Shown here in pieces: positions 34,062-43,015 of a DNA stretch of 64,000 bases. The position numbers were made by a program, and so were the translations under genes. This DNA is from Hyphomicrobiales bacterium. Its GTDB lineage: Bacteria; Pseudomonadota; Alphaproteobacteria; Rhizobiales; Rhizobiaceae. Positions within the stretch are counted from its first letter, which is position 1, and every line of letters starts with the position of its first letter. Location of the stretch: contig UBKJ01000033.1 in assembly GCA_900465915.1 (NCBI GenBank), positions 57,325-121,324 of the forward strand, in the 5' to 3' direction. The notes beneath the pieces are model-generated. The model saw only the letters and a list, made by a program, of their open reading frames with translations, had not been told where the DNA came from and did not search any database.

Positions 34062-35582
34062 TTGGTGAAGACGTCCACGCCGATCCGGCGCTTCCTGCGG
34101 GCCACGGCGCTCGGCCTGGTCCTGATCGCTCCGCTCGCCGCCGAGGCGCGGGCCGACGCGGCGCCCGCCGCTCCGCAGGCCGCGCCGGCCCCGCAGGCCT
34201 TGCCCGACATCAAGCGCTCCGACGAGGTCAGCTATTTCACGCTCGATAACGGGCTGGAAGTGGTGGTCATTCCCGACCACCGCGCGCCCGTGGTGACCCA
34301 GATGGTCTGGTATCATGTCGGCTCGGCCGACGAGGCGCCGGGCAAGTCCGGCATCGCGCATTTCCTCGAACACCTGATGTTCAAGGGCACGAAGAACCAC
34401 AAGGCCGGCGAGTTCTCCGCCCGCGTGGGCCAGATCGGCGGCCGCGAGAACGCCTTCACCTCCTACGACTACACGGCCTATTTCCAGCGCGTCGCCCCGG
34501 AGGCGCTCGAAATGGTGATGGATTACGAATCCGACCGCATGGAGAACCTGGTCCTTACCGACGACGTGGTGAAGACCGAGCGCGAGGTGATCCTCGAGGA
34601 GCGGCGCATGCGCGTCGAATCGAGCCCCGTCGCCATGCTGACCGAGAACGCCAATGCGGTGCTTTATTACAACCATCCCTATCGCAAGCCGGTGATCGGC
34701 TGGCGGCAGGAGATGGAGGCGCTGAGCCTTCATGACGCCGTCGATTTCTACCAGCGCTATTATACGCCCAACAACGCCACGCTGGTGATCGCCGGCGACG
34801 TGACGCCGGAGCGCGTGCGCGACCTCGCCATGAAGACATGGGCGCGCGTGCCCAAGCGCGCCGACCTTGGCCCGCGCCAGCGCCCGCAGGAGCCGGCCAG
34901 GCACGCCGCCCGCGAGGTGACGCTGCATGACGAGCGCGTCTCGACGCCGTCCTTCCGCGTTTCCTGGCTGGTTCCCTCCTATGCCGAAGAAAAGCGCTTT
35001 CCCGGCGCCAAGGCCGGCGACGCGGCGGCGCTCGACCTCCTGGGCGAGATCCTCGGCGGCTCGGTGCGCTCGCGGCTCTACCAGCAACTGATCGTCAAGC
35101 AGGGGATCGCGGCCAGCGCGGGCGCGGCCTATGACGGCGACGCGCTCGACGACGGCACCTTCTCGGTCTATGGCGCGCCGCGCAACGGCGCGACCTTGGG
35201 CGACGTCGAGACGGCGGTGCGGGCCGAGGCCGCGCGCATCGTCAAGGACGGCGTCACGCAAGCCGAGTTGGACCAGGCGCGCAACCGTTTCCTCAAGGCC
35301 GTGATCTTCGCCCGCGACAGCCAGGCCGGCATGGCGCAGATCTACGGCTCCACGCTCGCGGTCGGCCAGACCGTCGACGACATCCACAAATGGCCCGACC
35401 AGATCCGCGCGGTGACGGCGGACGAGGTCAAGGACGTGGCGGCGCGCTATCTCGACCCGTCGCAGGCGGTGACGAGCTATCTGCTGCCGCCCGACGCCAA
35501 GCCGGCCGAAGCGCGCGAAAACCCCAACGCGCCGGCCGACGGCGGCCTGAGCGGCGGCGCGGCGGGAGGAGCGATCCGGTGA
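34062..35582 (+). CDS. M16-family zinc metallopeptidase, active subunit
   Basis: A 506-residue exported pitrilysin-type peptidase. Residues about 1-32 form a signal peptide with an Ala-rich end. The zinc motif HFLEH is at residues 100-104, with the distal Glu expected in the TEREVILEERR helix. The start is TTG at 34062 (or GTG at 34065), chosen from GGGAG at suitable spacing. It ends in the same four bases that start the second M16 gene (GTGATGA). In this family an active and an inactive subunit form a periplasmic processing protease of unknown substrate. Confidence 0.9.
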   Translation: MVKTSTPIRRFLRATALGLVLIAPLAAEARADAAPAAPQAAPAPQALPDIKRSDEVSYFTLDNGLEVVVIPDHRAPVVTQMVWYHVGSADEAPGKSGIAHFLEHLMFKGTKNHKAGEFSARVGQIGGRENAFTSYDYTAYFQRVAPEALEMVMDYESDRMENLVLTDDVVKTEREVILEERRMRVESSPVAMLTENANAVLYYNHPYRKPVIGWRQEMEALSLHDAVDFYQRYYTPNNATLVIAGDVTPERVRDLAMKTWARVPKRADLGPRQRPQEPARHAAREVTLHDERVSTPSFRVSWLVPSYAEEKRFPGAKAGDAAALDLLGEILGGSVRSRLYQQLIVKQGIAASAGAAYDGDALDDGTFSVYGAPRNGATLGDVETAVRAEAARIVKDGVTQAELDQARNRFLKAVIFARDSQAGMAQIYGSTLAVGQTVDDIHKWPDQIRAVTADEVKDVAARYLDPSQAVTSYLLPPDAKPAEARENPNAPADGGLSGGAAGGAIR

Positions 35583-36904
35583 TGAGACCGATGCAGAAGT
35601 TTTTCCATGCGGCCGGCCTGATGGCGGCGGCCTTCGCGCTGGTCGCGGCCTTCGCGCCGCCGGCGCTGGCGATCGAGATCCAGGACGTGGTGTCGCCCAA
35701 GGGCGTGCACGCCTGGCTGGTGCAGGACAGTTCTGTGCCGATCGTCTCGATGCGTTTTTCCTTCAAGGGCGGAACCGCGCAAGACCCCGCCGGCAAGGAG
35801 GGCCTCGCCAACCTGATGACCGGCCTGTTCGACGAGGGCGCGGGCGATCTCAATTCCGACCGCTTCCAGCAGCAGATGGACGATCTCGGCGCGGAGATGA
35901 GCTTTTCCGCCACCGGCGACGCCGTCACCGGCGGCGTCCGCATGCTGGCCGACAAGCGCGCGGAGGTGACGCGGCTTCTGGCGCTGGCGGTCGGCAAGCC
36001 GCGCTTCGACCAGGAGGCTATCGACCGCATCCGCCAGCAGGTGGCGGCGGGCATCGAGGCGGCGCAGCGCAACCCGGCCACCATCGCCGCGCGCAAGTTC
36101 GGCGAGGTGCTTTACGGCGACCACCCCTACGCCCGCCCGGACGAAGGCACGGTCAAGTCGCTGCAGGCGATCACGCGCGACGATCTTCTCGCCTTCCACC
36201 GCAAGAATTTCGCCCGCGATCACCTCACCATCGGCGTGGTCGGGGCCATCGATCCCAAGACGCTGGGCGAGATGCTGGACGCGGTGTTCGGCGACCTGCC
36301 GTCCACGGCAGAGCTGGCGCCGGTGCCGGACGTCAAGCTGGCGCTCGGCACCACCACCAGCCTCAGCTTCGACATGCCGCAGACGTCGATCAGCTTCGTC
36401 TACCCGTCGGTGCCGCGCAAGGACCCCGAATTCTTCGCCGCCTATCTGATGAACCACATCCTCGGCGGCGGCTTCTCCTCGCGGCTCTACGCCGAGGTGC
36501 GCGAGAAGCGGGGGCTCGCCTATTCGGTGTCCTCGTCCATGGCGCTGCGCGACCATGTCTCGGCGCTGACCATCTCCACCGCCACGCGGCCGGAAAAGGC
36601 GCAGGATTCGCTGAAGATCATCCGCGAGCAGGTGGCCGCCATGGCCAATGACGGCCCCACCGAGGCGGAGCTGGCGGCGGCCAAGAGCTATCTCGTCGGC
36701 TCCTACGCGGTGAACAATCTCGATTCCTCCGTCGCCATCGCCGATACGCTGGTGGGCTTGCAGGAGGCGGGGCTTGCGCGCGATTATCTCGACAAGCGCG
36801 CGGAGCTTATCAACGCGGTGACGCTGGACCAGGTCAAGGCCATCGCCAAGAAGCTGCTGCAGGCCGAACCGGCCATCCTGATCTACGGGCCGGCGCAGGG
36901 CTGA
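35582..36904 (+). CDS. M16-family peptidase-like protein, non-catalytic subunit
   Basis: The 440-residue partner of the preceding protease has a signal peptide (about residues 1-28) and two M16 domains. At the position of the zinc motif it reads LMTGLFDEGA instead of HxxEH, so it cannot bind zinc there. The C-terminal half keeps the substrate-binding SSRLYAEVREKRGLAYSV. Active/inactive pairs of this type resemble mitochondrial processing peptidase. Its ATG overlaps the upstream stop, so the two are made together. Confidence 0.9.
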   Translation: MRPMQKFFHAAGLMAAAFALVAAFAPPALAIEIQDVVSPKGVHAWLVQDSSVPIVSMRFSFKGGTAQDPAGKEGLANLMTGLFDEGAGDLNSDRFQQQMDDLGAEMSFSATGDAVTGGVRMLADKRAEVTRLLALAVGKPRFDQEAIDRIRQQVAAGIEAAQRNPATIAARKFGEVLYGDHPYARPDEGTVKSLQAITRDDLLAFHRKNFARDHLTIGVVGAIDPKTLGEMLDAVFGDLPSTAELAPVPDVKLALGTTTSLSFDMPQTSISFVYPSVPRKDPEFFAAYLMNHILGGGFSSRLYAEVREKRGLAYSVSSSMALRDHVSALTISTATRPEKAQDSLKIIREQVAAMANDGPTEAELAAAKSYLVGSYAVNNLDSSVAIADTLVGLQEAGLARDYLDKRAELINAVTLDQVKAIAKKLLQAEPAILIYGPAQG

Positions 36905-36929
36905 GGCTTTTGGTCATAGGGAGCGCGAC

Positions 36930-37781
36930 ATGAAGCCAGCGCCGTCCACCCCGCGTATCGCCGTCGCCTTCGGGGGCGGGGGCGCGCGCGGCGTCGCCCA
37001 TATCCATGTGGTCGAGGCGCTGGACGAGATGGGCGTGAAGCCCGTCGCCATCGCCGGCTCCTCCATCGGCTCCATCATCGGCTCGGGCATGGCCGCCGGC
37101 ATGAGCGGCCTCGCCATCCGCGACTATATGGGCGCCATCTTCAACGACCGCGGCGAAGTCGCCCGCCGCATGTGGCGCACGCGCCCGGCGCGCTGGGTCG
37201 AATTGCTGCAAGGCGGTTTCCGCGTCACCCAGTTCAACATCGAGAAGCTGCTGCACGCCTTCCTGCCGCCCGAGCTGCCGGCGGACATCGAGGCGCTGCA
37301 AATCCCGATGAGCGTCACCGCCACGGATTTCCACGCCGCGCGCGAGGTGGTGATGACGGAAGGCGACCTGCGCTCGGCCATCGCCGCCTCCTGCGCCATT
37401 CCGCCGGTCTTCGGCGCGGTGCGGCGCGACGGGCGCATCCTGGTCGACGGCGGGCTGTTCAACCCGGTGCCCTTCGACCTCCTGTTCGACAAGGCCGACA
37501 TCGTCATCGGCGTCGACGTGGTCGGCCTGCCGGCGGGCGCCGACGACGCCATGCCCACCACCTTCGAGGCGGTCTTGGGCGTGAACCAGCTCACCATGTG
37601 CTCGGTCACCGAGAACAAGTTCCGGCTGCGCCCGCCGCATGTCTTCCTGCGGCCCAATGTCGAGCGCGTCGGTTTCCTCGATTTCCTGAAATTCGACCAG
37701 ATCTACGCCCAGAGCGCCGGCGTGCGCGACGAGGTCAAGCGCGCCGTCGAGGCGGCGGTGCAAGCCCACGCCGCCATGTGA
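36930..37781 (+). CDS. Patatin-like phospholipase
   Basis: This 283-residue serine hydrolase has the oxyanion-hole motif FGGGGARG (about residues 14-21), the nucleophile elbow GSSIGS (Ser44-46 region) and the catalytic Asp in DGGLFNPVP, which make the Ser-Asp dyad of RssA/patatin-type acyl hydrolases. It probably hydrolyses acyl esters of lipids at the inner face of the membrane. No signal peptide is seen. It follows the M16 pair by 25 bases on the same strand and is convergent with the antiporter gene. Confidence 0.9.
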   Translation: MKPAPSTPRIAVAFGGGGARGVAHIHVVEALDEMGVKPVAIAGSSIGSIIGSGMAAGMSGLAIRDYMGAIFNDRGEVARRMWRTRPARWVELLQGGFRVTQFNIEKLLHAFLPPELPADIEALQIPMSVTATDFHAAREVVMTEGDLRSAIAASCAIPPVFGAVRRDGRILVDGGLFNPVPFDLLFDKADIVIGVDVVGLPAGADDAMPTTFEAVLGVNQLTMCSVTENKFRLRPPHVFLRPNVERVGFLDFLKFDQIYAQSAGVRDEVKRAVEAAVQAHAAM

Positions 37782-37785
37782 CGCC

Positions 37786-39633
37786 TCATTCGGCCGGGAT
37801 CGCCGCCTCCACTTCCTCCTGCGGCGCAAGCGGGGCCTCCTTGTCGGGCGTGCGGTCGAGGCGCTGGCCCTCGCGCGCCGGCTTGACCAGCGGCTCCGGC
37901 GTCACCGGCTTGTTGAACAGGAGGTGACGGCCGGCCATGACGCCTTCCGACGCCTGCACATGCAGCCGGTCCTCGTCGCGCTGGCGCACGTCCTCGCTGA
38001 TGGCGAAGGCGTTCGTCTCCGCCACGCCGAGGCCCTCCAGCGCGCGGCGGCCGAACAGGAGGCCGGACTCGAAGGTTTCGCGCAGCTCGTATTCCACGCC
38101 CTGCGCGCGCAGTTGCAGCGTGTGCTCGCGGTCGTAGGAGCGCACGAACAGCCGCACGTCGGGATATTCCGACTGGATCAGCTCGACGATGCGGTTGGTC
38201 ACCTCCTTGCGGTGGGTGCAGACCGCCACGATCTTGGCCTTGCGGATTCCGGCCGCCTCAAGCACGTCCTTGCGCGCGCCGTCGCCGAAATAGATGCGGA
38301 AGCCGAATTTCCCCGCCGCGCGCACCCGGTTGGGCGAGCTGTCGATGACGGTGACGTCGATGCCGCCGGCGAGCAATATCTGCGAGGCGATCTGGCCATA
38401 ACGCGAAAAGCCGATCATCAGCACGTCCGAGCCCGCGCCCTCGAAATTCTCCTCCATGGTCACGTCCTCGGCCTTGTCCTTGACCAGGAGCCGCGCGCCG
38501 ATGGCGACGGAAAGCGGCGTCAGCGCCATGGAGACGGTGACGGCGGCCACCAGCTCCGAGGCGAGCGCATTGTCGATGACGGCGGCGGCCGCGGCGGCGG
38601 AAAACAGCACGAAGCCGAACTCGCCGCCCTGCGGCAGCAGGAAGGCGATGCGCACGGCGTCGTTATGGCCGGAGCGGAACAGCCGGCACAGCACGTAGAT
38701 CACCACGACCTTGGCCAGCATGAACACCGGCACGGCCAGAAGGATGGTCTTCCAATATTGCTGCACCACGGCGAGGTTCAGCGACAGGCCGACGGCGACG
38801 AAGAACAGGCCGAGGAAGATGCCGCGAAAGGGCTCGATATCAGCCTCCAGCTCGTGCCGATAGGAGGATTCGGCCAGGAGCACGCCGGCGATGAAGGCGC
38901 CCATGGCCATGGACAGGCCGGCATATTGCAGGAGGCTGGCCGAGCCCAGCACCACGAACAGGGCGGCCGCCACCATCACCTCGCGCGCGCCGGTGTTGGC
39001 GATGATGCGGAACATGGGGTTGATGAGGTAGCGTCCGGCCGCGACCAGCGCCGCGATGGCCGCGACGGCGGTGACGAGGTGGAATCCGGCGCTGGCCTGC
39101 GACGGCTCGTTGGGCGACAGCGCCGGAATGATGGCGAGGATCGGCACGATGGCGAGATCCTGGAACAGGAGGATCGCGAAAGCGCGCTGGCCGTGCTTCT
39201 CGTTGGTCTCGGCGCGGTCCTCCAGCACCTGCATGGCGAAGGCGGTGGAGGACAGCGCCAGGCCGAAGCCGACGATGATGGCGGCCTCTAGGCTCAGCCC
39301 CGCCAGCTTGCGGCCGAGAAAGGCCAGCGCCAGGCCCGACAGCAGCACTTGCGCCGCGCCGAGGCCGAAAATGGCGTGGCGCAGCGACCACAGCCGCGAC
39401 GGCTTCAATTCCAGCCCGATGATGAACAGCAGGAACACCACGCCCAATTCGGAGAAATGCAAAAATTCCTGCCCGTCGGCGATCAGGCTCGCCACCGGCC
39501 CGATGGTCACGCCGGCGGCGAGATAGCCCAGCACCGTGCCAAGGCCCAGACGCTTGAACAGCGGCGCCGCCACGATGGCGCCGCCGAGCAACATCAGGGA
39601 TTGTAGGTAGAGACTTCCGCCCGTTGCGACCAT
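37786..39633 (-). CDS. Monovalent cation:proton antiporter, CPA2 (KefB/KefC-like)
   Basis: A 615-residue membrane protein with about 12 transmembrane segments (residues about 5-385, including GTVLGYLAAGVTIGP and GFGLALSSTAFAMQ) followed by a cytoplasmic RCK/TrkA-N domain (DVLMIGFSRYGQIASQILL at about 405). Homologues exchange K+ for H+ and are gated by nucleotides or glutathione adducts. The glutathione-binding residues of KefC cannot be confirmed here. The start at 39633 was chosen since the 25-residue extension upstream is not membrane-like. Confidence 0.9.
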   Translation of the reverse strand: MVATGGSLYLQSLMLLGGAIVAAPLFKRLGLGTVLGYLAAGVTIGPVASLIADGQEFLHFSELGVVFLLFIIGLELKPSRLWSLRHAIFGLGAAQVLLSGLALAFLGRKLAGLSLEAAIIVGFGLALSSTAFAMQVLEDRAETNEKHGQRAFAILLFQDLAIVPILAIIPALSPNEPSQASAGFHLVTAVAAIAALVAAGRYLINPMFRIIANTGAREVMVAAALFVVLGSASLLQYAGLSMAMGAFIAGVLLAESSYRHELEADIEPFRGIFLGLFFVAVGLSLNLAVVQQYWKTILLAVPVFMLAKVVVIYVLCRLFRSGHNDAVRIAFLLPQGGEFGFVLFSAAAAAAVIDNALASELVAAVTVSMALTPLSVAIGARLLVKDKAEDVTMEENFEGAGSDVLMIGFSRYGQIASQILLAGGIDVTVIDSSPNRVRAAGKFGFRIYFGDGARKDVLEAAGIRKAKIVAVCTHRKEVTNRIVELIQSEYPDVRLFVRSYDREHTLQLRAQGVEYELRETFESGLLFGRRALEGLGVAETNAFAISEDVRQRDEDRLHVQASEGVMAGRHLLFNKPVTPEPLVKPAREGQRLDRTPDKEAPLAPQEEVEAAIPAE

Positions 39634-39800
39634 GTCATGCTCTTGAAATTTGGACAAATGCCGGGGCGCTCGCCTTGAAGCCCCCCGATTTCGGCAATAT
39701 AGAAACAAGATATGGCTGCAATCGGCCCGATGTCGAACGATTTGACGATTATTTTGGCCGGCTTTCGCCGCCGCCGGCCGCCCGTCCGCGACGGCGACGC

Positions 39801-39834
39801 CGCTTGGAAATCTTGGGCCGCTTGAAAATCTTGG
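39801..39834 (+). repeat. Tandem 18-base repeat before pmbA
   Basis: CGCTTGGAAATCTTGG (39801-39816) is followed by CGCTTGAAAATCTTGG (39819-39834), 15 of 16 bases identical with an 18-base period, eight bases before the pmbA ATG. It could be a protein-binding site or slipped-strand duplication. Confidence 0.6.
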
Positions 39835-39842
39835 ATTGTGTA

Positions 39843-41186
39843 ATGATTTCAGATAATTCCGCCGAAAGGCTTATGGACCGCGCTTCCCGGCTCGTCGAGG
39901 CCGCCCGGCGCGCCGGCGCGGACGAGGCCGACGCGGTCGTCACCCGCGCCCGCTCGCTCAGCGTGTCGGTGCGGCTCGGCAAGGTCGAGGGAACCGAATC
40001 GTCGGAAAGCGACGATTTCGGCCTGCGCGTCTTCGTCGGCCGGCGCATCGCCGCCGTGTCGGCCAACGCCGACGCCGATCCCGACCGGCTGGCCGAGCGC
40101 GCGGTGGCGATGGCGCGCGCGGCGCCGGAGGACCCTTACGAGCGGCCGGCCGATCCGGCGCTGATGGTCGAGGCCCCGCGCGACCTCGACCTCTACGACG
40201 CGACGGAGATCGACGTGGCGCGACTGACCGAGGACGCGCTGGCCGCCGAGGCGGCGGCGCTGGCGGTCGCGGGCGTGGCCAATTCCGGCGGCGCCGGCGC
40301 GTCGCGCAGCGTCGGCGGGATGGTGCTGGTCACCTCGACCGGCTTTCACGGCCATTACGCCGCCACCCGTTTCGGCCGCTCCGTCTCGGCCATCGCCGGG
40401 ACGGGCGCGAAGATGGAGCGCGACTACGATTTCAGCTCGCGGCTGCATTTCGCCGATCTCGACGCGCCCGAGGCCATCGGCGCGCGGGCGGGCGAACGCG
40501 CCGTGCGGCGGCTCGGCGCGCAGCAGGCCAAGACCGGCCCGGTGACGGTGGTCTTCGAGCCGCGGCTCGCGCGCGGCGTGGCGGGGCATCTCGCCAGCGC
40601 GCTCAACGGCGCGGCGGTGGCGCGCAAGACCAGCTTCCTGCGCGATTCCTATGGCAAGCGCATCCTCAGGCCCGGCCTCACGGTGACCGACAATCCGCTG
40701 CGCATGCGCGGTTCGTCCTCGCGGCCCTTCGACGGCGAGGGCATCGAGGGCCAGCCGCTGACCATGGTGGAGGACGGCTTCCTGCGCCACTGGCTCCTGT
40801 CGGGGTCGAGCGCGCGCGAGCTGGGCCTCGAAGGCAACGGGCGCGGCGTGCGCTCCGGCTCCGGCGTGTCGCCGGCTTCGACCAATTTCGCCATCGAGCC
40901 GGGGAGCGAAACGCCCGAGGCGTTGATCCGCGCGGTCGGGACCGGCTTCTACGTCACCGAAGTGTTCGGGCAGGGCGTCGACATGGTGACGGGCCAATAT
41001 AGCCGCGGCGCGTCGGGCTTCTGGATCGAGAACGGCGAGATCGCCTGGCCGGTGAGCGAGGTGACCATCGCCTCCAACCTCAAGGACATGTTCCTCAACA
41101 TGACGCCGGCCGACGACCTCGACCGCAATTTCGGCATGGCCGCGCCGACGCTGGTGATCGAGGGCATGACCCTCGCCGGCAAGTGA
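39843..41186 (+). CDS. pmbA: PmbA/TldE-type metalloprotease subunit
   Basis: The 447-residue protein belongs to the TldD/PmbA family, heterodimeric proteases that degrade unfolded or leader-peptide-containing substrates. It shows the typical RLGKVEGTESSESDDFGLRVFVG N-terminal region in part, and near the C-terminus GSGVSPASTNF and FGQGVDMVTGQYSRGASGFWIENG. The zinc motif HExxxH of TldD is absent, so this is the PmbA/TldE-type subunit. The TldD partner is not in the window. It heads an operon running through IMPase, one base apart, towards the lipid A genes. Confidence 0.9.
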   Translation: MISDNSAERLMDRASRLVEAARRAGADEADAVVTRARSLSVSVRLGKVEGTESSESDDFGLRVFVGRRIAAVSANADADPDRLAERAVAMARAAPEDPYERPADPALMVEAPRDLDLYDATEIDVARLTEDALAAEAAALAVAGVANSGGAGASRSVGGMVLVTSTGFHGHYAATRFGRSVSAIAGTGAKMERDYDFSSRLHFADLDAPEAIGARAGERAVRRLGAQQAKTGPVTVVFEPRLARGVAGHLASALNGAAVARKTSFLRDSYGKRILRPGLTVTDNPLRMRGSSSRPFDGEGIEGQPLTMVEDGFLRHWLLSGSSARELGLEGNGRGVRSGSGVSPASTNFAIEPGSETPEALIRAVGTGFYVTEVFGQGVDMVTGQYSRGASGFWIENGEIAWPVSEVTIASNLKDMFLNMTPADDLDRNFGMAAPTLVIEGMTLAGK

Positions 41187-41187
41187 C

Positions 41188-41979
41188 ATGAGCGCGGCGC
41201 TCGAAGACGATCTGGCGCTGCTGCGCGGCGCGGCCGAGGAGGCCGGCCGAGTCGCCATGCGCTATTTCGGCCGCTCGCCGGAAGTGTGGCTGAAGGACGG
41301 GCGCTCGCCGGTCAGCGAGGCCGACATGGCGGTCGACCGCTTCCTCAAGGACGCGCTTCTCGCGGCGCGGCCCGATTACGGCTGGATCTCGGAGGAGACG
41401 GCGGACGAGCGCGGCGAGGCCGAGCGGCTCCGCTCCTTCGTGGTCGACCCCATCGACGGCACGCGCGCCTATATCGCCGGCGGCGACCAGTGGTGCGTCA
41501 GCGTGGCCGTGGTGGAGGCGGGCCGGCCGCTCGCAGGCGTCTTGCAATGCCCGGTGCGCGGCGAGGCGCTGAGCGCCATGCGCGGCGCGGGCGCGACGCA
41601 GAATGGCGAGGCGATCCGCGCCGCGGCGTCCGCCGGCGAGCGCTTCACCATCGCCGCCGCGCGCTCGGTGCTGGACGTGCTGCCGGAAAGCCTGCGGGCG
41701 CGTGTGGCGTTGCATCCCTATATTCCCTCGCTCGCCTATCGCATCGCCATGGTGGCGCGCGGCGAGATCGACGGCACCTTCGTGCGGCCCGATTCGCACG
41801 ACTGGGACCTCGCCGCCGCCGACCTCATCCTGGCCGAGGCCGGAGGCGCGCTTCTGGGCCGCGACGGCGCGCCGCTCGCCTATGGCCTGCCCACGGCGCG
41901 ACATGGCGTTCTGGTCGCCGCCAGCGGAAAGCTGCTGGACGACATGTTGAATATTGTGGCGGACTGGCCGTTAGGCTAA
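41188..41979 (+). CDS. Inositol monophosphatase-family phosphatase
   Basis: This 263-residue enzyme belongs to the Li+-sensitive, Mg2+-dependent phosphatase family (IMPase/CysQ/HisN). The metal-binding signature VVDPIDGTRAYIAGGD (about residues 84-99), EE (WISEET) and the C-terminal WDLAAADLILAEAGG are all present. It could act on inositol phosphate, PAP or histidinol phosphate; the variant is not decidable from motifs. It begins one base after pmbA and precedes DUF4170 and lipid A genes. Confidence 0.88.
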   Translation: MSAALEDDLALLRGAAEEAGRVAMRYFGRSPEVWLKDGRSPVSEADMAVDRFLKDALLAARPDYGWISEETADERGEAERLRSFVVDPIDGTRAYIAGGDQWCVSVAVVEAGRPLAGVLQCPVRGEALSAMRGAGATQNGEAIRAAASAGERFTIAAARSVLDVLPESLRARVALHPYIPSLAYRIAMVARGEIDGTFVRPDSHDWDLAAADLILAEAGGALLGRDGAPLAYGLPTARHGVLVAASGKLLDDMLNIVADWPLG

Positions 41980-42015
41980 TCATGCCGCGAACCAATTCGT
42001 TCGAGGAGTCCTGAC

Positions 42016-42264
42016 ATGAGCGACAGCGAAAAAAAGCAGCTTCTTCATCTGGTGTTCGGCGGCGAGCTGAAGAAGCTCGACTCCATGGAGTTCCGCGATC
42101 TCGACAAGCTCGACATCGTCGGCATCTATCCCGATTTCGAGACCGCCAAGACGGCGTGGAAGTCCAAGGCGCAGCAGACGGTCGACAACGCCCATATGCG
42201 CTATTTCATCGTCCATATGCACCGGCTGCTCGATCCGCACGCGACCGAGACCCACGCGGACTGA
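42016..42264 (+). CDS. DUF4170 domain protein
   Basis: The 82-residue soluble protein matches a small family of unknown function found in this position, beside Kdo/lipid A genes, in Hyphomicrobiales. It has a conserved core of VFGGELKKLDS, DIVGIYPDFETAKTAWKSKAQ and HMRYFIVHMHRLLDP. AGGAG precedes the ATG. It lies four bases from the acyltransferase gene, so it is part of the same transcript. Function is unknown. Confidence 0.88.
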   Translation: MSDSEKKQLLHLVFGGELKKLDSMEFRDLDKLDIVGIYPDFETAKTAWKSKAQQTVDNAHMRYFIVHMHRLLDPHATETHAD

Positions 42265-42268
42265 CGGC

Positions 42269-43015
42269 TTGTCGGCTCCCCGCAGATCGGAAGGCCTGGC
42301 CAAACGCCTGTGGCGGCGGGTTCGCGGGCCGCTGGCGCAATCCGACGCGGCCAAGGCCGCGCTGGTCTGGCTGATCGCGTCCTATCTCAAATGGGTCCAC
42401 GCCACCAATCGCGTCGTCACCGGGCCGGCGCCAACCGAGGAGATGGCGCGGGCGCTCGCGCCCTGCATCGTCACCTTCTGGCACGGCCAGCACCTGATGG
42501 GGCCGTTCCTGCGGCCGAAGGGATTTCCGCTGGTCGCCATGTTCTCGCGCAGCGCCGACGCGGAGCTGAACGCGCGCGTGGCCGAGAAGCTGGGGCTGAT
42601 GACGGTACGCGGCTCGGGCGGGCGCGGGCGGACCAATCCGGGCAAGGGCGGCGTGCGGGCGTTGCTGACGCTGCGGAACGCGCTGAAGCAGGGCCGGTCG
42701 GCCTCGATGATCGCCGACATCGCCCATGGAAAGCCGCGCGAGGCGGGCGAGGGCATCGTGCTTCTGGCCAAGCTGTCGGGCCGGCCGATCGTGCCCGTCG
42801 CGCAGGCCTATTCCCGCCGGCGGGTGCTGGAGAAGACCTGGGACAAGACCGCCATTCCCTTGCCCTTCGGCCGCGCCTCCGTCATCTATGGCGAGCCGCT
42901 CTGGGTGGCGGCCGAGGCGGAGGACGACGAGCTGGAAGCCGCGCGGCGCGAACTCACGCGCCGGCTCAACGACGCGACCGAACAGGCTTACGCCGCATTG
43001 ACGAGGACGAAATGA
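42269..43015 (+). CDS. DUF374 lysophospholipid acyltransferase-like protein
   Basis: The 248-residue protein is of the DUF374 branch of lysophospholipid/lipid A acyltransferases. The motif FWHGQHLMGPFLRP corresponds to the acyltransferase active-site block, and KGGVRALLTLRNALKQG and PIVPVAQAYSRR to later blocks. The N-terminus has a short hydrophobic anchor (ALVWLIASYLKWV). It starts with TTG at 42269. It overlaps waaA by four bases. The context, between DUF4170 and waaA-lpxK, strongly suggests a step in lipid A or Kdo-linked lipid assembly. Confidence 0.86.
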   Translation: MSAPRRSEGLAKRLWRRVRGPLAQSDAAKAALVWLIASYLKWVHATNRVVTGPAPTEEMARALAPCIVTFWHGQHLMGPFLRPKGFPLVAMFSRSADAELNARVAEKLGLMTVRGSGGRGRTNPGKGGVRALLTLRNALKQGRSASMIADIAHGKPREAGEGIVLLAKLSGRPIVPVAQAYSRRRVLEKTWDKTAIPLPFGRASVIYGEPLWVAAEAEDDELEAARRELTRRLNDATEQAYAALTRTK

